Made by a program: the position numbers and the translations under genes. The notes below the pieces were generated by a model that made no database searches, had not been told where the DNA came from, and saw nothing but the letters and a program-made list of their open reading frames with translations. Positions 27,699 to 37,212 of a stretch of DNA of 64,000 nt are shown here, in pieces. Numbering within the stretch: position 1 is the stretch's first letter; every line of letters starts with the position of its first letter. The DNA lies in NCBI GenBank assembly GCA_964532595.1, contig CAZHIQ010000002.1, positions 1 to 64,000 of the forward strand, given 5' to 3'. This DNA is from Chryseosolibacter sp964532595. Its GTDB lineage: Bacteria; Bacteroidota; Bacteroidia; Cytophagales; Cyclobacteriaceae.

Positions 27699-28481
27699 TT
27701 AGTTGCTTTCTGAACCAGGTTTGAAAAGGCGGTCGAAGAAGTGAGGGTCGGCGAAAGCATATCGCCAGGTGTTTTGGTGAGTAGCTTCCGGATATAGCGT
27801 GAAGGTTACTTCTGCGCCGGCTTCGCTCAACGCTTGCGCCATCTGCTGCGTCCGAAGAGCGGGAACAATTTCATCGCGACCACCGGCGAACAGTTGCCAG
27901 GTGGGACGCGACATTGTGGGGGCAAGAACCGGTTCTCCGTCGCCGGAGATTGCCGCTGCTGCAACAAACTGGTTCGGAAAGCTCGCTACCATGGCAAACG
28001 TTCCAAACGCCCCCATAGAGAAACCTCCAATAGAAATGCTGTCGGTATCCACCGAAAGTCCTGCTGTCAAGGTATTGATCAATACGCGAAGTGATTCGAT
28101 TATGTTTTTGTTGAACCAGAATTCATCCTCGGGGCATTGCGGGAAGACGATGAACGCAGGGTAGGAGGATCTCACGCTGTCGGCGAGAAAAAACGCACCG
28201 CCGATCCTAAGCTGGCTTTCATTGTCCGAGCCCCGTTCGCCTATTCCGTGTAGAAAGAGATGCAAAGGGTATCGCTTCGCAGGGTTATAGTCGATTGGAA
28301 ACAGGATCCGGTATTGCAGAGCGTCCGTTGCTCCCGCCTGGAAGGTATCTTCGTTCCCAGTCAGGGGAGGCGGCGTCGGTTCGTCTGCAGGAGGCTTATA
28401 TGCGGGATACACAGTCGCCTCGTCCTGGCAACCAAACATTAAAAGAGCCAGTAACATCGGTCCCACCAGTACCTTTCCCAT
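27699..28481 (-). CDS. Alpha/beta-hydrolase lipoprotein (esterase D / dienelactone-hydrolase type)
   Basis: The 260-residue lipoprotein (LMFGC, Cys18) has a proline-rich linker (about 28-40) and one alpha/beta-hydrolase domain. The catalytic triad is visible: Ser155 in GGFSMG, Asp203 in GGRDEIVP and His235 in EATHQNTW; the oxyanion-side LFLHGIGERG is typical of the putative esterases found near polysaccharide loci (feruloyl or acetyl esterase-like). The true substrate cannot be read from the sequence. It is divergent from the DUF1275 gene. Confidence 0.82.
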   Translation of the reverse strand: MGKVLVGPMLLALLMFGCQDEATVYPAYKPPADEPTPPPLTGNEDTFQAGATDALQYRILFPIDYNPAKRYPLHLFLHGIGERGSDNESQLRIGGAFFLADSVRSSYPAFIVFPQCPEDEFWFNKNIIESLRVLINTLTAGLSVDTDSISIGGFSMGAFGTFAMVASFPNQFVAAAAISGDGEPVLAPTMSRPTWQLFAGGRDEIVPALRTQQMAQALSEAGAEVTFTLYPEATHQNTWRYAFADPHFFDRLFKPGSESN

Positions 28482-28582
28482 TGTAGCGTCGTTTCCCTTA
28501 ACCGGAAAAAAATGTTGCCGCGACGGGCGGATGCGGGTGTATTTACTATTCCGAATTCGTTATCTTTCGTCGAACCGGTAAC

Positions 28583-29290
28583 ATGTTTCGTCAGGGTAAG
28601 CCTAGAAGCTTTCGTCATAATTTACGTCTTGCATCCCTATTGTCTTTTGTTGCAGGGATGGTTAACGTGATCGGGGTGATCTCGGTACACACGCTGACAA
28701 CCAATGTAACAGGACATTTCGCGTTTTTTGCCGAGGAGTTCGTCGCCCGCCGCTACGCTATAGCCCTTACCTTCATGAGTTTCACCTTGTCTTTTCTGGC
28801 GGGGGCATTTGTATGCGCAGTGATGGTAGAGTTCATGCTCAGACGAAAGCCTGCGATTTCGCACACCGGACCTTTGCTGCTTGAGATGATTATACTTTCG
28901 GTAGTCGGTTTGTCAGTAGTTCCCGAAGCCGGTTCCCTCGGAGTGGCTCTTCCGCTTCTGTTTGCGATGGGGCTCCAGAACGCTCTTGTGACGAAGGTGT
29001 CGCGCGCTACGGTGCGGACCACCCATCTCACCGGGCTGTTCACTGACCTGGGTATTGAGTTGGGACAGCTTTTCTTCTACAGGGAAAAGCAAGCAGTAAA
29101 ACAGTTGCGCCGAAGTGTGTTGCTACGTGTCTTCATTATTGGGTTCTTTTTCCTCGGTGGTATCAGTGGAGGATTTCTCTACTATGCATTTGAACTGCGC
29201 GCGCTGATTTTCGCCGCAGGCTCCCTGCTGGTTGCCCTGTACTACGACGACCTTCGACTTCTCGTGCTTTCATGGAGGCGGAAGTTGTAA
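28583..29290 (+). CDS. YoaK/DUF1275 family membrane protein
   Basis: A 235-residue integral membrane protein with about six hydrophobic helices. It shows the DUF1275 marks: an N-terminal SFVAGMVNVIGV, THLTGLFTDLGIELGQ in the second half, and the GLQNALVTKVSRATVRTTH segment. The function of the family is unknown; a transporter-like fold is assumed. It is convergent with ftsH, leaving 2 bases between the stops. Confidence 0.88.
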   Translation: MFRQGKPRSFRHNLRLASLLSFVAGMVNVIGVISVHTLTTNVTGHFAFFAEEFVARRYAIALTFMSFTLSFLAGAFVCAVMVEFMLRRKPAISHTGPLLLEMIILSVVGLSVVPEAGSLGVALPLLFAMGLQNALVTKVSRATVRTTHLTGLFTDLGIELGQLFFYREKQAVKQLRRSVLLRVFIIGFFFLGGISGGFLYYAFELRALIFAAGSLLVALYYDDLRLLVLSWRRKL

Positions 29291-29292
29291 TG

Positions 29293-31329
29293 TTACTGTT
29301 CTCCACGGGGAGTCGTTGAATCGATCTTTTGCGACACCAGGGGTTTCGCGCGAGGAAGGCCGGTCACTTCCAGAATTTCGGCTTCGCCGAGTGTTTCTTT
29401 CTCGAGGAGTGCCTGCGCGAGAGCATCGAGTTGGGGCCGGTGCTCGCGTAAAAGTCTTCGCGCTTCGTCATGACATTCGCCGATGATACGAAGAACTTCG
29501 TCGTCTATCGCTTTAGCCGTATGTTCGCTGAAAGGTCGCCCTCCTGAAAATCCTCCACCGACAGCCGCATTGAGGTAAGGGTTTTGTTTTGGCGCAAGTT
29601 GGATCATTCCCAGCCGATCACTCATTCCCCATCGTGTTACCATGCCCCGGGCGAGGTTTGTAGCTTGCTCAATGTCGTTTTCCGCTCCAGTCGTTCTTGA
29701 CCCGTATACGACTTCTTCCGCTGATCGCCCTCCCAGAATACCGATAATTCTTGCGCGCAGGTAGTGTTCAGAGTAGTTGTACCGATCGCTTTCCGGGCGC
29801 TGATAAGTAACGCCCAGGGCCTGACCACGCGGAACGATAGTAACGCGGTTGACGGGATCGGCACCCGGTACCAAAAGACCGAGAATCGCATGTCCGCTCT
29901 CGTGATAGGCGATGCGTTCGCGCTCGTCCTCACTAAGAATCAGTGATCGCTCCGGACCGAGCATTATTTTTTCGAGGGCATCCATGAAGTCCTTTTGTGT
30001 CACATTCGTTTGCTCGCGCCGGGCGGCGAGAAGGGCGGCTTCGTTGACCAGGTTCCTGAGATCGGCCCCCGATAGTCCGGGCGTGGCTGACGAAGTTTCT
30101 TCCAGTCTGACATCTTCGGCGAGCGGCACGTTGCGTGTATGAACTTTGAGAATAGCCAGGCGTCCGTGGCGGTCTGGTAGATTTACGACCACCCGACGGT
30201 CGAACCGTCCCGGGCGCAGCAGCGCTTTGTCGAGCACGTCCGGCTGATTCGTAGCGGCAAGCACGATCACGCCTTCCTTGCTGGAAAAACCGTCCATTTC
30301 TGTGAGGATCTGGTTGAGTGTTTGCTCCTGCTCGCTTGAACCGGCAATAGCCGCACCGCCCCGGGCTCTTCCGATCGCGTCAAGTTCGTCGATAAAGATA
30401 ATGGCGGGTGCGTTTTCGCGTGCTTGCTTGAACAAGTCCCGTACGCGTGCCGCGCCAACGCCAACAATCATTTCGATGAATTCGGAAGCGCTCATCGAAA
30501 AGAATGGAACACCGGCTTCGCCGGCAACAGCACGGGCCAGCAGTGTTTTACCCGTTCCGGGAGCGCCGATGAGTAGCACCCCTTTCGGTGCGGTTCCTCC
30601 GAGGCGAGTATACTTCTTTGGATTTCGGAGGAAGTCAACTACTTCTACGAGTTCATTTTTTGCTTCGTCGATTCCTGCTACATCTTCAAAGGTTACCCGC
30701 CGGTCGGTGGCCTTGTCAAACCGCTTCGCTTTGCTGCTTCCAATCCCCATGAATCCCCCCATACCGCCGATCCCCCCGCTCTGGCGGGCACGGCGATACA
30801 TCCACACGTAGAAGAGAATAATCAGAATGGCGGGTCCGAACAGGATGAGAAAGGAGAGGAGGGGATTGCCGCCGTTACCGGGTTGCTCGGCGCGTATGAC
30901 TACTCCGTTGTCGACAAGCAGCTTTTCCAGACCTGGGTCAAGAAAGGAAGGAAGTTCAGTAGTAAAATGAGTTGCTTCCACCGGTTTGCGATCCCGGCGT
31001 ATGTCAAGAGTATCGTTGGTAGTCCCGTCTGCCGGTGTTATCGTTACCGGGTTATGGAAGGTCCCTGAAACCGAGAATCCAGTAGCGGAAATATCTTTCA
31101 CGTTGCCTTTCTCGACCTCCGCCCGGAAAAGGGAATAGGAAATTTTTACAGGCGCCGCGGGATCGGGAAAGAAATACCGTCCGAGAAAGTAGTTTAAAGC
31201 CAGAAGTCCTATTATCCACAACCACACTCGTCCCGACGGCCAGCTGGGGCGTTGGTTATTGGGAGATTTCTGAGACTGTCCTGGAGAGAGGGGCCGGTTA
31301 TAGGCTCCCCGTGGTGGTGTTTTGCTCAT
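29293..31329 (-). CDS. ftsH: ATP-dependent zinc metalloprotease FtsH
   Basis: The 678-residue inner-membrane AAA+ protease degrades misfolded membrane proteins and short-lived regulators. There are two transmembrane helices (about 34-55 and 157-178) flanking a periplasmic domain, Walker A GAPGTGKT (255-262), Walker B IIFIDELDA (310-318), the second region of homology (about 359-380), and the zinc site HESGH (476-480). The cytosolic N-terminus is longer and prolines/serines are frequent (residues 1-32). Whether a second ftsH exists in this genome cannot be seen here. Confidence 0.97.
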   Translation of the reverse strand: MSKTPPRGAYNRPLSPGQSQKSPNNQRPSWPSGRVWLWIIGLLALNYFLGRYFFPDPAAPVKISYSLFRAEVEKGNVKDISATGFSVSGTFHNPVTITPADGTTNDTLDIRRDRKPVEATHFTTELPSFLDPGLEKLLVDNGVVIRAEQPGNGGNPLLSFLILFGPAILIILFYVWMYRRARQSGGIGGMGGFMGIGSSKAKRFDKATDRRVTFEDVAGIDEAKNELVEVVDFLRNPKKYTRLGGTAPKGVLLIGAPGTGKTLLARAVAGEAGVPFFSMSASEFIEMIVGVGAARVRDLFKQARENAPAIIFIDELDAIGRARGGAAIAGSSEQEQTLNQILTEMDGFSSKEGVIVLAATNQPDVLDKALLRPGRFDRRVVVNLPDRHGRLAILKVHTRNVPLAEDVRLEETSSATPGLSGADLRNLVNEAALLAARREQTNVTQKDFMDALEKIMLGPERSLILSEDERERIAYHESGHAILGLLVPGADPVNRVTIVPRGQALGVTYQRPESDRYNYSEHYLRARIIGILGGRSAEEVVYGSRTTGAENDIEQATNLARGMVTRWGMSDRLGMIQLAPKQNPYLNAAVGGGFSGGRPFSEHTAKAIDDEVLRIIGECHDEARRLLREHRPQLDALAQALLEKETLGEAEILEVTGLPRAKPLVSQKIDSTTPRGEQ

Positions 31330-31909
31330 TTCCAGTGATCATTATGGTGTCGAAGGTAATAAATCGTTCCCTTCTGTCACTTCATGGCTTTTTACCATGT
31401 TGAGTTACAAAACCTTATGTAAAAGACTTTCGAAAACTTGACTTAATGGCGAAAAACGGCATTTTCTTTTGTTTTGGCTGAAATTGTTCGCGTTATTGGG
31501 TCGCAATTGCGACGTGACGATTACTGGTCTTTCTACACGGTTTTGCGTATTTTCTCTATGAGACTTGTGCCGGCAGTGTGGTCAGCCGTTCCGATGCTGA
31601 AGGGTGGGTTATCTCTATCTGTGTTCTTTTCGCCGGTTGTGGGGCTACCAGGTCGTTTACGCTGGTCAGCAAGTGTTTGTCTACAATCAAGCCGGAACAA
31701 AAAGGAACGTTCAAGCGGCTGTTTTACCCGTGCAAGCAAAAAAATAGATTAACAATCCTGGGCAATGCCGTTGATTTACGCTTTCTTAATACTCAACCAC
31801 TTGTATACCCGCTTACACAATAAAAAGAAAGATTTGCATTTTTGGAGAAACTAAACGAAGGAGTTTAAGTTGCTTTTGCTTATATTTCGTTAATTTATAG
31901 GACTTACAT
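31330..31909. other. Long intergenic region before the amino-sugar operon
   Basis: This 580-base AT-richer stretch lies between ftsH (minus) and agaS (plus). No convincing gene is present: a 92-codon frame at 31474-31752 has unbiased composition. Noted elements are a perfect 12-bp palindrome TCGCAATTGCGA (31501-31512) and a near-consensus -7 element TATATTTC (31881-31888) 22 bases before the agaS ATG, without a matching -33 TTTG. The region may hold an unseen regulatory RNA or operators for the operon's DeoR protein. Confidence 0.4.
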
Positions 31910-33073
31910 ATGAAATACTTGGGTTTTGATCCGTCTGTGTTAGAGTCGAAAGGCGCTATACACACCGCCAGAGAGATAGCACAGCAACCGGTCTTATGGC
32001 AAAGAGTTTGGGAGCGAGCTGTGGAGGACCGCGACGGATTACAAACGTTTCTCGATGAAGCATTATCTCGATCGAAGCGTATAATTCTAACAGGAGCCGG
32101 CACAAGCGCATTTATTGGTTTGTCACTGATCGGGGCCTTTCAACGTCGCACCGGCATTCTGACGGAAGCGATTGCTACGACGGATCTGGTTTCCCACCCT
32201 CGTGATTTTCTGCACCGCGACATTCCAACGCTGATGATCTCCTTCGCCCGTTCAGGGAATAGCCCCGAAAGTGTGGCGGTTCTCGCTTTGGCAGAAGAAC
32301 TTTGCTCGAATTGCTATCACTTGATTATAACGTGTAACCCCGACGGGAAACTGGCCAAATTCGATGCGGGCAAGCGGAAATATGTATTTGCGCTTCCTCC
32401 CGAAGCGAATGATCAAAGTCTTGCCATGACCAGCAGCTATACAGGTATGCTGTTGGCCGGACTTTTGATCGCACGATTGAAGGATTTGGATGCAGCGCGA
32501 AAGTCAGTCGACGTACTGGCTGGCTACGGCAAGCGGTTGATCGAACATGGTGCGTCAGAGATCCGGAAGATTTCGGAGTACGATTTCAAACGCGCGGTAT
32601 TCCTTGGATCCGGACCTTTCTTCGGAGCGGCGAGAGAATCACACCTGAAAGTGCAGGAACTTACGGATGGCCTAATTATTTGTAAGGAAGATTCATTCCT
32701 CGGTTTTCGACATGGTCCCAAGGCCGTGATCGATGATGAGACGATTGTGTTTTACCTATTCTCGAACGAACCGTATGCTTCCCAGTATGAACGCGATCTC
32801 GTGTACTCGATGAAACGCGGGCGGAAACCTATGCTCGAAGTAGGCGTTATGGAATCAAAGATGCCTGACTTGCCGCTGGACTATTCCTTCAGCCTTTCGG
32901 ATAATGGAGTACGCCTGGATGAAGAATTTCTTACAGTTTGCAGCGTAGTTCCGGCGCAGTTGCTGGGCTTTTTCAAATCACTCGGCCTCGGCCTTCAGCC
33001 TGATTCGCCTTCGGCATCGGGTTCAATCAGCCGTGTGGTGGAGAAGTTTCAGATATACGAACTGAAACACTAG
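31910..33073 (+). CDS. agaS: AgaS-like SIS-domain sugar isomerase/deaminase
   Basis: The 387-residue protein has two SIS (phosphosugar isomerase) domains. Family marks are HTAREIAQQPVLWQRVW at the start, GAGTSAFIG and SFARSGNSPESV (phosphate-binding serines) in the first domain and LGSGPFFGAARESHLKVQEL plus FRHGPKAVID in the second. AgaS enzymes deaminate and isomerise galactosamine-6-phosphate to tagatose-6-phosphate. The kinase and class II aldolase encoded next would complete a route from galactosamine-6-phosphate to triose phosphates. It begins the operon. Confidence 0.85.
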   Translation: MKYLGFDPSVLESKGAIHTAREIAQQPVLWQRVWERAVEDRDGLQTFLDEALSRSKRIILTGAGTSAFIGLSLIGAFQRRTGILTEAIATTDLVSHPRDFLHRDIPTLMISFARSGNSPESVAVLALAEELCSNCYHLIITCNPDGKLAKFDAGKRKYVFALPPEANDQSLAMTSSYTGMLLAGLLIARLKDLDAARKSVDVLAGYGKRLIEHGASEIRKISEYDFKRAVFLGSGPFFGAARESHLKVQELTDGLIICKEDSFLGFRHGPKAVIDDETIVFYLFSNEPYASQYERDLVYSMKRGRKPMLEVGVMESKMPDLPLDYSFSLSDNGVRLDEEFLTVCSVVPAQLLGFFKSLGLGLQPDSPSASGSISRVVEKFQIYELKH

Positions 33074-33116
33074 TGGATCAGGGCGGGATCTGAAGGTAAA
33101 GCACTTAATCGATTTG

Positions 33117-34064
33117 ATGGTGAGACGTTATGATGTTCTGGTAGCAGGTGAGTTAAATGTCGATCTGATTCTCAATCGTCTTCAGAAATTTCCGGAAATG
33201 GGTAAGGAAGTGATTGCCGAGGGGATGACCCTGACGTTGGGCAGCAGTTCCGCCATTTTTGCCAGTAACCTGAGCGTTCTGGGTACTTCTGTGACCTTCG
33301 CGGGGGCTCTTGCCCGAGATAGCTTCGGTGACCTGATCCTGGCCAGCCTTCGGGCAAAGGGTGTTGCTACAGACGATATTGTTTTTACGGATACATGCAG
33401 CACCGGGGCCAGCGTAGCCTTAAATGTAGGCGAGGATCGCGCCATGGTAACTTATCCGGGAGCGATGTCCTTATTCTCACTGGACCACATTCCCAATCAT
33501 TTGTTTGAGAAGTGCAGGCACCTGCACGTAAGTTCGATTTTTCTTTCGACGGCACTGAAAAGAGATGTTTACCGTCTTTTCAAGGTCGCGAAGGATCACG
33601 GAATGACTACTTCGCTCGATCCGCAGTGGGATCCCTATGAACAATGGGCGATCGATTTTCCGGAGCTGTTGCGCGATGTGGATGTGTTTCTACCCAATGA
33701 AAGTGAAATTTGCGCGATTACCGGAATGACGGATCCCGATGCCGCCGCGGAAGAGCTAAGAAAGTTCGCCAACGTCCTTGTTGTAAAACATGGACGCAAA
33801 GGGGCATCGTTGTGGCACGGTGACCGTCATCTTTTCCAGCCGGCATTTCTGAACAACAACGTGGTGGATAGTATCGGGGCAGGCGATAGCTTTGACGCCG
33901 GTTTTATTCATGGCTTTATTCAGGGTAAGGACCTTGCTAACTGTCTTGAGTTTGCAGCGGTCACGGGTGCGGTAAACACCACACGCGCTGGAGGAACAAC
34001 CGCCTTTGGAAGTCTCGATGAAGTCAGAGCGATTGCACGCGACGAATTTAACTTTGAATTCTAA
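33117..34064 (+). CDS. PfkB-family carbohydrate kinase
   Basis: A 315-residue ribokinase-type kinase. The ATG at 33117 is used (a TTG lies one codon upstream). The N-terminal sugar-binding part reads AGELNVDLIL; the ATP/anion-hole motif is IGAGDSFDAGF with catalytic base Asp257. Between AgaS and a tagatose-bisphosphate-type aldolase, the most likely reaction is phosphorylation of tagatose-6-phosphate to the 1,6-bisphosphate, but PfkB proteins are hard to assign by sequence alone. Confidence 0.85.
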   Translation: MVRRYDVLVAGELNVDLILNRLQKFPEMGKEVIAEGMTLTLGSSSAIFASNLSVLGTSVTFAGALARDSFGDLILASLRAKGVATDDIVFTDTCSTGASVALNVGEDRAMVTYPGAMSLFSLDHIPNHLFEKCRHLHVSSIFLSTALKRDVYRLFKVAKDHGMTTSLDPQWDPYEQWAIDFPELLRDVDVFLPNESEICAITGMTDPDAAAEELRKFANVLVVKHGRKGASLWHGDRHLFQPAFLNNNVVDSIGAGDSFDAGFIHGFIQGKDLANCLEFAAVTGAVNTTRAGGTTAFGSLDEVRAIARDEFNFEF

Positions 34065-34066
34065 CT

Positions 34067-34888
34067 ATGCGTTTACAGGATACGCTAATGCAATTTAGCA
34101 AAGAGGGAAAAGCACTCCTTGCTACCAACTTCTATAACTTTGAGACGCTTTCCGGCGTGCTTCAGGCGGCTGCGACCGCAAAAAAACAGATCATCCTACA
34201 GTTGTCGGAAAGTTCGATCCACTATCTTGGTGTAGAAGTTGCCGCGAATATGGCCCGCGCCGCATTGAAGGCATCGGGTGTACATGGATGGCTTCACCTT
34301 GATCACGGAGGGTCAATTGAAATAGTACAACAGTGTCTTGACGCAGGGTTTGATTCGGTGATGATCGACGCGAGTGAAAAGCCGTTTGAAGAAAATGTTC
34401 GTATCAGTGCGGAGGTGGTAAAAATCGCTGAGCAGTACGGTGCCAATGTTGAGGCTGAACTCGGTTACGTCGCTAAGCTCGGACAAGTACAGAATACGCA
34501 GCAGTTCACCCAGCCGGATGAGGCAAAGCGATTTGTGGAAGCGACTGGAGTAAATGCATTGGCCATTGCGATAGGCTCCGCGCATGGCTTTTACAAGGAG
34601 ACTCCGAAACTACAACTTGAGTTGCTTTCGGAGATACATGCGGCGACAACCGCGGCGCTCGTTCTCCATGGAAGTTCGGGAATTCCTGACGATCAGTTGA
34701 AAGATGCGATCAGCCGGGGAATTACCAAGGTGAATTTGGCCACGGAAACAAAGAATATCTTCATGCGTACGCTGAAAGACATTCTTACCGATAACGAGGA
34801 GATCGATTTAAGAAAAGTATTTCCGAAAGCCACTGCGGCTGTAACAGCGCTGATCAGCGAAAAGCTCGCTGTGGTTTCTCCAAATTAG
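34067..34888 (+). CDS. Class II ketose-bisphosphate aldolase (tagatose-1,6-bisphosphate type)
   Basis: A 273-residue zinc-dependent aldolase of the GatY/KbaY/fructose-bisphosphate branch. Zinc and catalytic residues are visible: catalytic Asp79 and zinc ligand His80 in HLDHGG, Glu131 in VEAELGYV, His173 in IGSAHGFYK and His201 in LHGSSGIPDD; the phosphate-binding KVNLATE follows. The ATG follows the kinase stop by 2 bases, implying translational coupling. It should split a ketose bisphosphate into dihydroxyacetone phosphate and glyceraldehyde 3-phosphate. A KbaZ-type partner subunit is not encoded nearby. Confidence 0.87.
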   Translation: MRLQDTLMQFSKEGKALLATNFYNFETLSGVLQAAATAKKQIILQLSESSIHYLGVEVAANMARAALKASGVHGWLHLDHGGSIEIVQQCLDAGFDSVMIDASEKPFEENVRISAEVVKIAEQYGANVEAELGYVAKLGQVQNTQQFTQPDEAKRFVEATGVNALAIAIGSAHGFYKETPKLQLELLSEIHAATTAALVLHGSSGIPDDQLKDAISRGITKVNLATETKNIFMRTLKDILTDNEEIDLRKVFPKATAAVTALISEKLAVVSPN

Positions 34889-34913
34889 CCGGATAATGAG
34901 ACCAAGCCGTACG

Positions 34914-35891
34914 ATGAAGTTCCTGAATCTCCGTTTTATCTTTCTCACCACAGCGTTGTACGCCGTTGCCCTTCAAAGTCATGGGCAGGCACAGTATATG
35001 GAAACCCTTCCCGAGACAGGGGTGTCGTTTGAAATGGTGCTAGTACCGGCGGGCGAGTTTTTGATGGGAAGCTCGCCGACGGAAGCCGGACGACGCGAGG
35101 ATGAAGGTCCGCAGCACCGGGTCTTCATTGATAGCCTCTGGGTGGGAAAGTTTGAAGTAACATGGGATTTGTTCGAACTCTTTCTCGCAGAAAACCGCGA
35201 CGTGTTCTCATCGTTGCCCGATGACAAGCGCAAGCTCGTCGATGCAGTTACTCGTCCGACGCCTCCCTTTGAAGACCCGGCCCTCGGTATGGGAAGGTCG
35301 GGCTATCCTGTTGTAAACGTGTCGCCTTACGCGGCTCTTACTTTTTGCAAGTGGCTCACTGCCTTGACCGGTCGTTTCTACCGTCTGCCTACTGAAGCGG
35401 AATGGGAATATGTTTGCCGTGCGGGTTCAGAATCGGCTTATAGTTTTGGAAACGATCCAGCCATGCTCAACGAGTACGCGGTCTACTTTGAAAACAGTGA
35501 CGGTCAGTATGCTTCAGTTGGATCGAAGAAACCTAATAGCTGGGGTATTTACGACCTGCACGGGAACGTTGCCGAGTGGACGTTGGATCATTACGCCGCG
35601 GATTATTATTCGACGCACACAGACAAGGTTGTTCGATCACCCTGGAATAGACCCGTTGCGCTCTACGACCGCGTTTACCGGGGTGGATCGTGGGATGATG
35701 ATCCCGAAGATTTGCGGAGTGCTGCGCGTAAAAAGTCGGGGATGTTTCTGCAAAAGGATGATCCGCAGGTGCCCAAGAGCTTCTGGTGGTATACCAATTC
35801 ATCCCACATAGGCTTTCGCCTCGTAAGTCCTGTGAATATGCCTTCAAGTGAAGAACTCCGCAAGTTTTGGGCAACAGTACTTGACGAATAA
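34914..35891 (+). CDS. Secreted SUMF1/FGE-like domain protein without the active cysteines
   Basis: A 325-residue protein from the ATG at 34914, which directly gives a signal peptide (IFLTTALYAVALQSHGQA); an ATG 18 bases upstream is possible. The formylglycine-generating-enzyme fold is clear: GEFLMGSSPTEAGRREDEGP, YRLPTEAEWEYVCRAG, GIYDLHGNVAEWTLD, VYRGGSWDDDPEDLRSAAR and HIGFRLV. The two copper-binding cysteines of true sulfatase-activating enzymes, expected right after RGGS, are replaced (RGGSWDDDPEDL), so it is not an ordinary formylglycine generator. In this operon it may bind or modify a sugar or peptide outside the cytoplasm; its role is unknown. Confidence 0.85.
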   Translation: MKFLNLRFIFLTTALYAVALQSHGQAQYMETLPETGVSFEMVLVPAGEFLMGSSPTEAGRREDEGPQHRVFIDSLWVGKFEVTWDLFELFLAENRDVFSSLPDDKRKLVDAVTRPTPPFEDPALGMGRSGYPVVNVSPYAALTFCKWLTALTGRFYRLPTEAEWEYVCRAGSESAYSFGNDPAMLNEYAVYFENSDGQYASVGSKKPNSWGIYDLHGNVAEWTLDHYAADYYSTHTDKVVRSPWNRPVALYDRVYRGGSWDDDPEDLRSAARKKSGMFLQKDDPQVPKSFWWYTNSSHIGFRLVSPVNMPSSEELRKFWATVLDE

Positions 35892-35905
35892 CAAAGAGCA
35901 TTTTT

Positions 35906-37210
35906 ATGGAGAGACGAATCGAAAACACCCGACGCAGCTTCCTTAAAACCGGTGCTGCGACCATTGTAGGTGGCGCGTTGTTCGATGTGCTTCCCTTGCA
36001 TGCAAAACCCGCTCCTGCCAAGACGATAAAGGTCGGACTCGTGGGGTGTGGTGGCCGTGGCACGGGTGCGGCGTTCGAGGCCTTGCGCGCTTCCGAGGCG
36101 GTTAAGATAGTCGCCCTGGGCGACGTGTTTGAGGACATGCTGAATAGCAGTCTGGCGAAACTCACAGGGCAGTTCAAGGAGAGGGTTGACGTCCCGGCGA
36201 AAAGAAAATTTGTCGGACTCGACGCTTATGTCAAAGTAATTAAGGAGTGTGACGTGGTATTGCTTGCGACGCCTCCTCCATTCCGACCAGCGCACTTCGA
36301 GGAGGCCGTTCGGGCTGGTAAACACGTGTTCATGGAGAAACCTGTTGCCGTCGATGTGCCGGGATATCACAAGATCCAGGAGATAGGCAAGATCGCCGCG
36401 CAAAAGAAGCTCAATGTGGTTGTAGGGTTACAAACGCGCTACTCACAGCGGCATAATGCCTTTATGGAGAAAATCCGCGAAGGTGTAATTGGCGATATTG
36501 TATCGCTCGATGTTTACTATAACGTCGGTGCGCCTAAAATTCATGCACGCCAACCGGGGCAAACCGAACTTGAGTATCAGCTGAGAAACTGGCGTTACTT
36601 CAATTGGTTGTGGGGCGGACAGCTCGCCGGACAAGCAATTCATCAGATCGATACGATGAACTGGCTGATGGGAGATTTCCCGGAGTCGGCCTCGGGAATA
36701 GGCGGACGTCAGTCGTTCTTTGGCCCCGATCAAGGCAACACGTTCGATCATCAATATGTGGAGTATGTGTATCCGAACGGTGTTCGGATGCATGTGCAAT
36801 GCAGAAATATGGATAATTGTGCGGTACGGATGGGCTTCTACATCCGCGGTACCAAAGGCTATGCCGATGAGCGCTGCCGTATCTATAGCGTTGACAACAA
36901 GCCGCTTTGGCGCTTCCGTGATTCGGAACAATCCGTCGGGTCAACACAACAGGAACAAAACGTCTTTTTCCGCGCAATTGAAAGTGGCGATCATATTGAC
37001 AATACTGACTACGGTGCTCGCAGTACACTAACGACCATCATGGGGCGCATGGCTACACACTCTGGTCAGAACATCACCCTCGAGCAAGCACTGGGGTCAA
37101 CGGTGTCGCTGGTGCCGGAGCGTCTTTCATGGGACATGCGTATGCCCAATGCTCCTGATGAAAACGGTAACTATGAAGTCGCAATCCCTGGTAAAACCCC
37201 GGCGTTCTAA
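35906..37210 (+). CDS. Gfo/Idh/MocA-family oxidoreductase with Tat-type signal (first copy)
   Basis: A 434-residue NAD(P)-dependent sugar dehydrogenase-like protein. The N-terminus carries a twin-arginine signal (RRSFLKTGAATIVGG) and then the Rossmann motif VGLVGCGGRGTG. The EKPVAVD segment gives the conserved catalytic Glu-Lys-Pro, and WNWLWGG / AIHQIDTMNWLMG lie in the substrate domain. Tat-exported members carry their cofactor out folded; some cleave glycosidic bonds by redox chemistry (GH109-like). It follows the SUMF1-like gene by 14 bases and precedes yceI by 2. Confidence 0.88.
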   Translation: MERRIENTRRSFLKTGAATIVGGALFDVLPLHAKPAPAKTIKVGLVGCGGRGTGAAFEALRASEAVKIVALGDVFEDMLNSSLAKLTGQFKERVDVPAKRKFVGLDAYVKVIKECDVVLLATPPPFRPAHFEEAVRAGKHVFMEKPVAVDVPGYHKIQEIGKIAAQKKLNVVVGLQTRYSQRHNAFMEKIREGVIGDIVSLDVYYNVGAPKIHARQPGQTELEYQLRNWRYFNWLWGGQLAGQAIHQIDTMNWLMGDFPESASGIGGRQSFFGPDQGNTFDHQYVEYVYPNGVRMHVQCRNMDNCAVRMGFYIRGTKGYADERCRIYSVDNKPLWRFRDSEQSVGSTQQEQNVFFRAIESGDHIDNTDYGARSTLTTIMGRMATHSGQNITLEQALGSTVSLVPERLSWDMRMPNAPDENGNYEVAIPGKTPAF

Positions 37211-37212
37211 GT

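Noticed and set aside
31474..31752. 92-codon open frame before agaS
   Set aside because: Low-complexity mix without family resemblance, rich in Ser, Arg and Val by chance; no ribosome site. Kept as intergenic.
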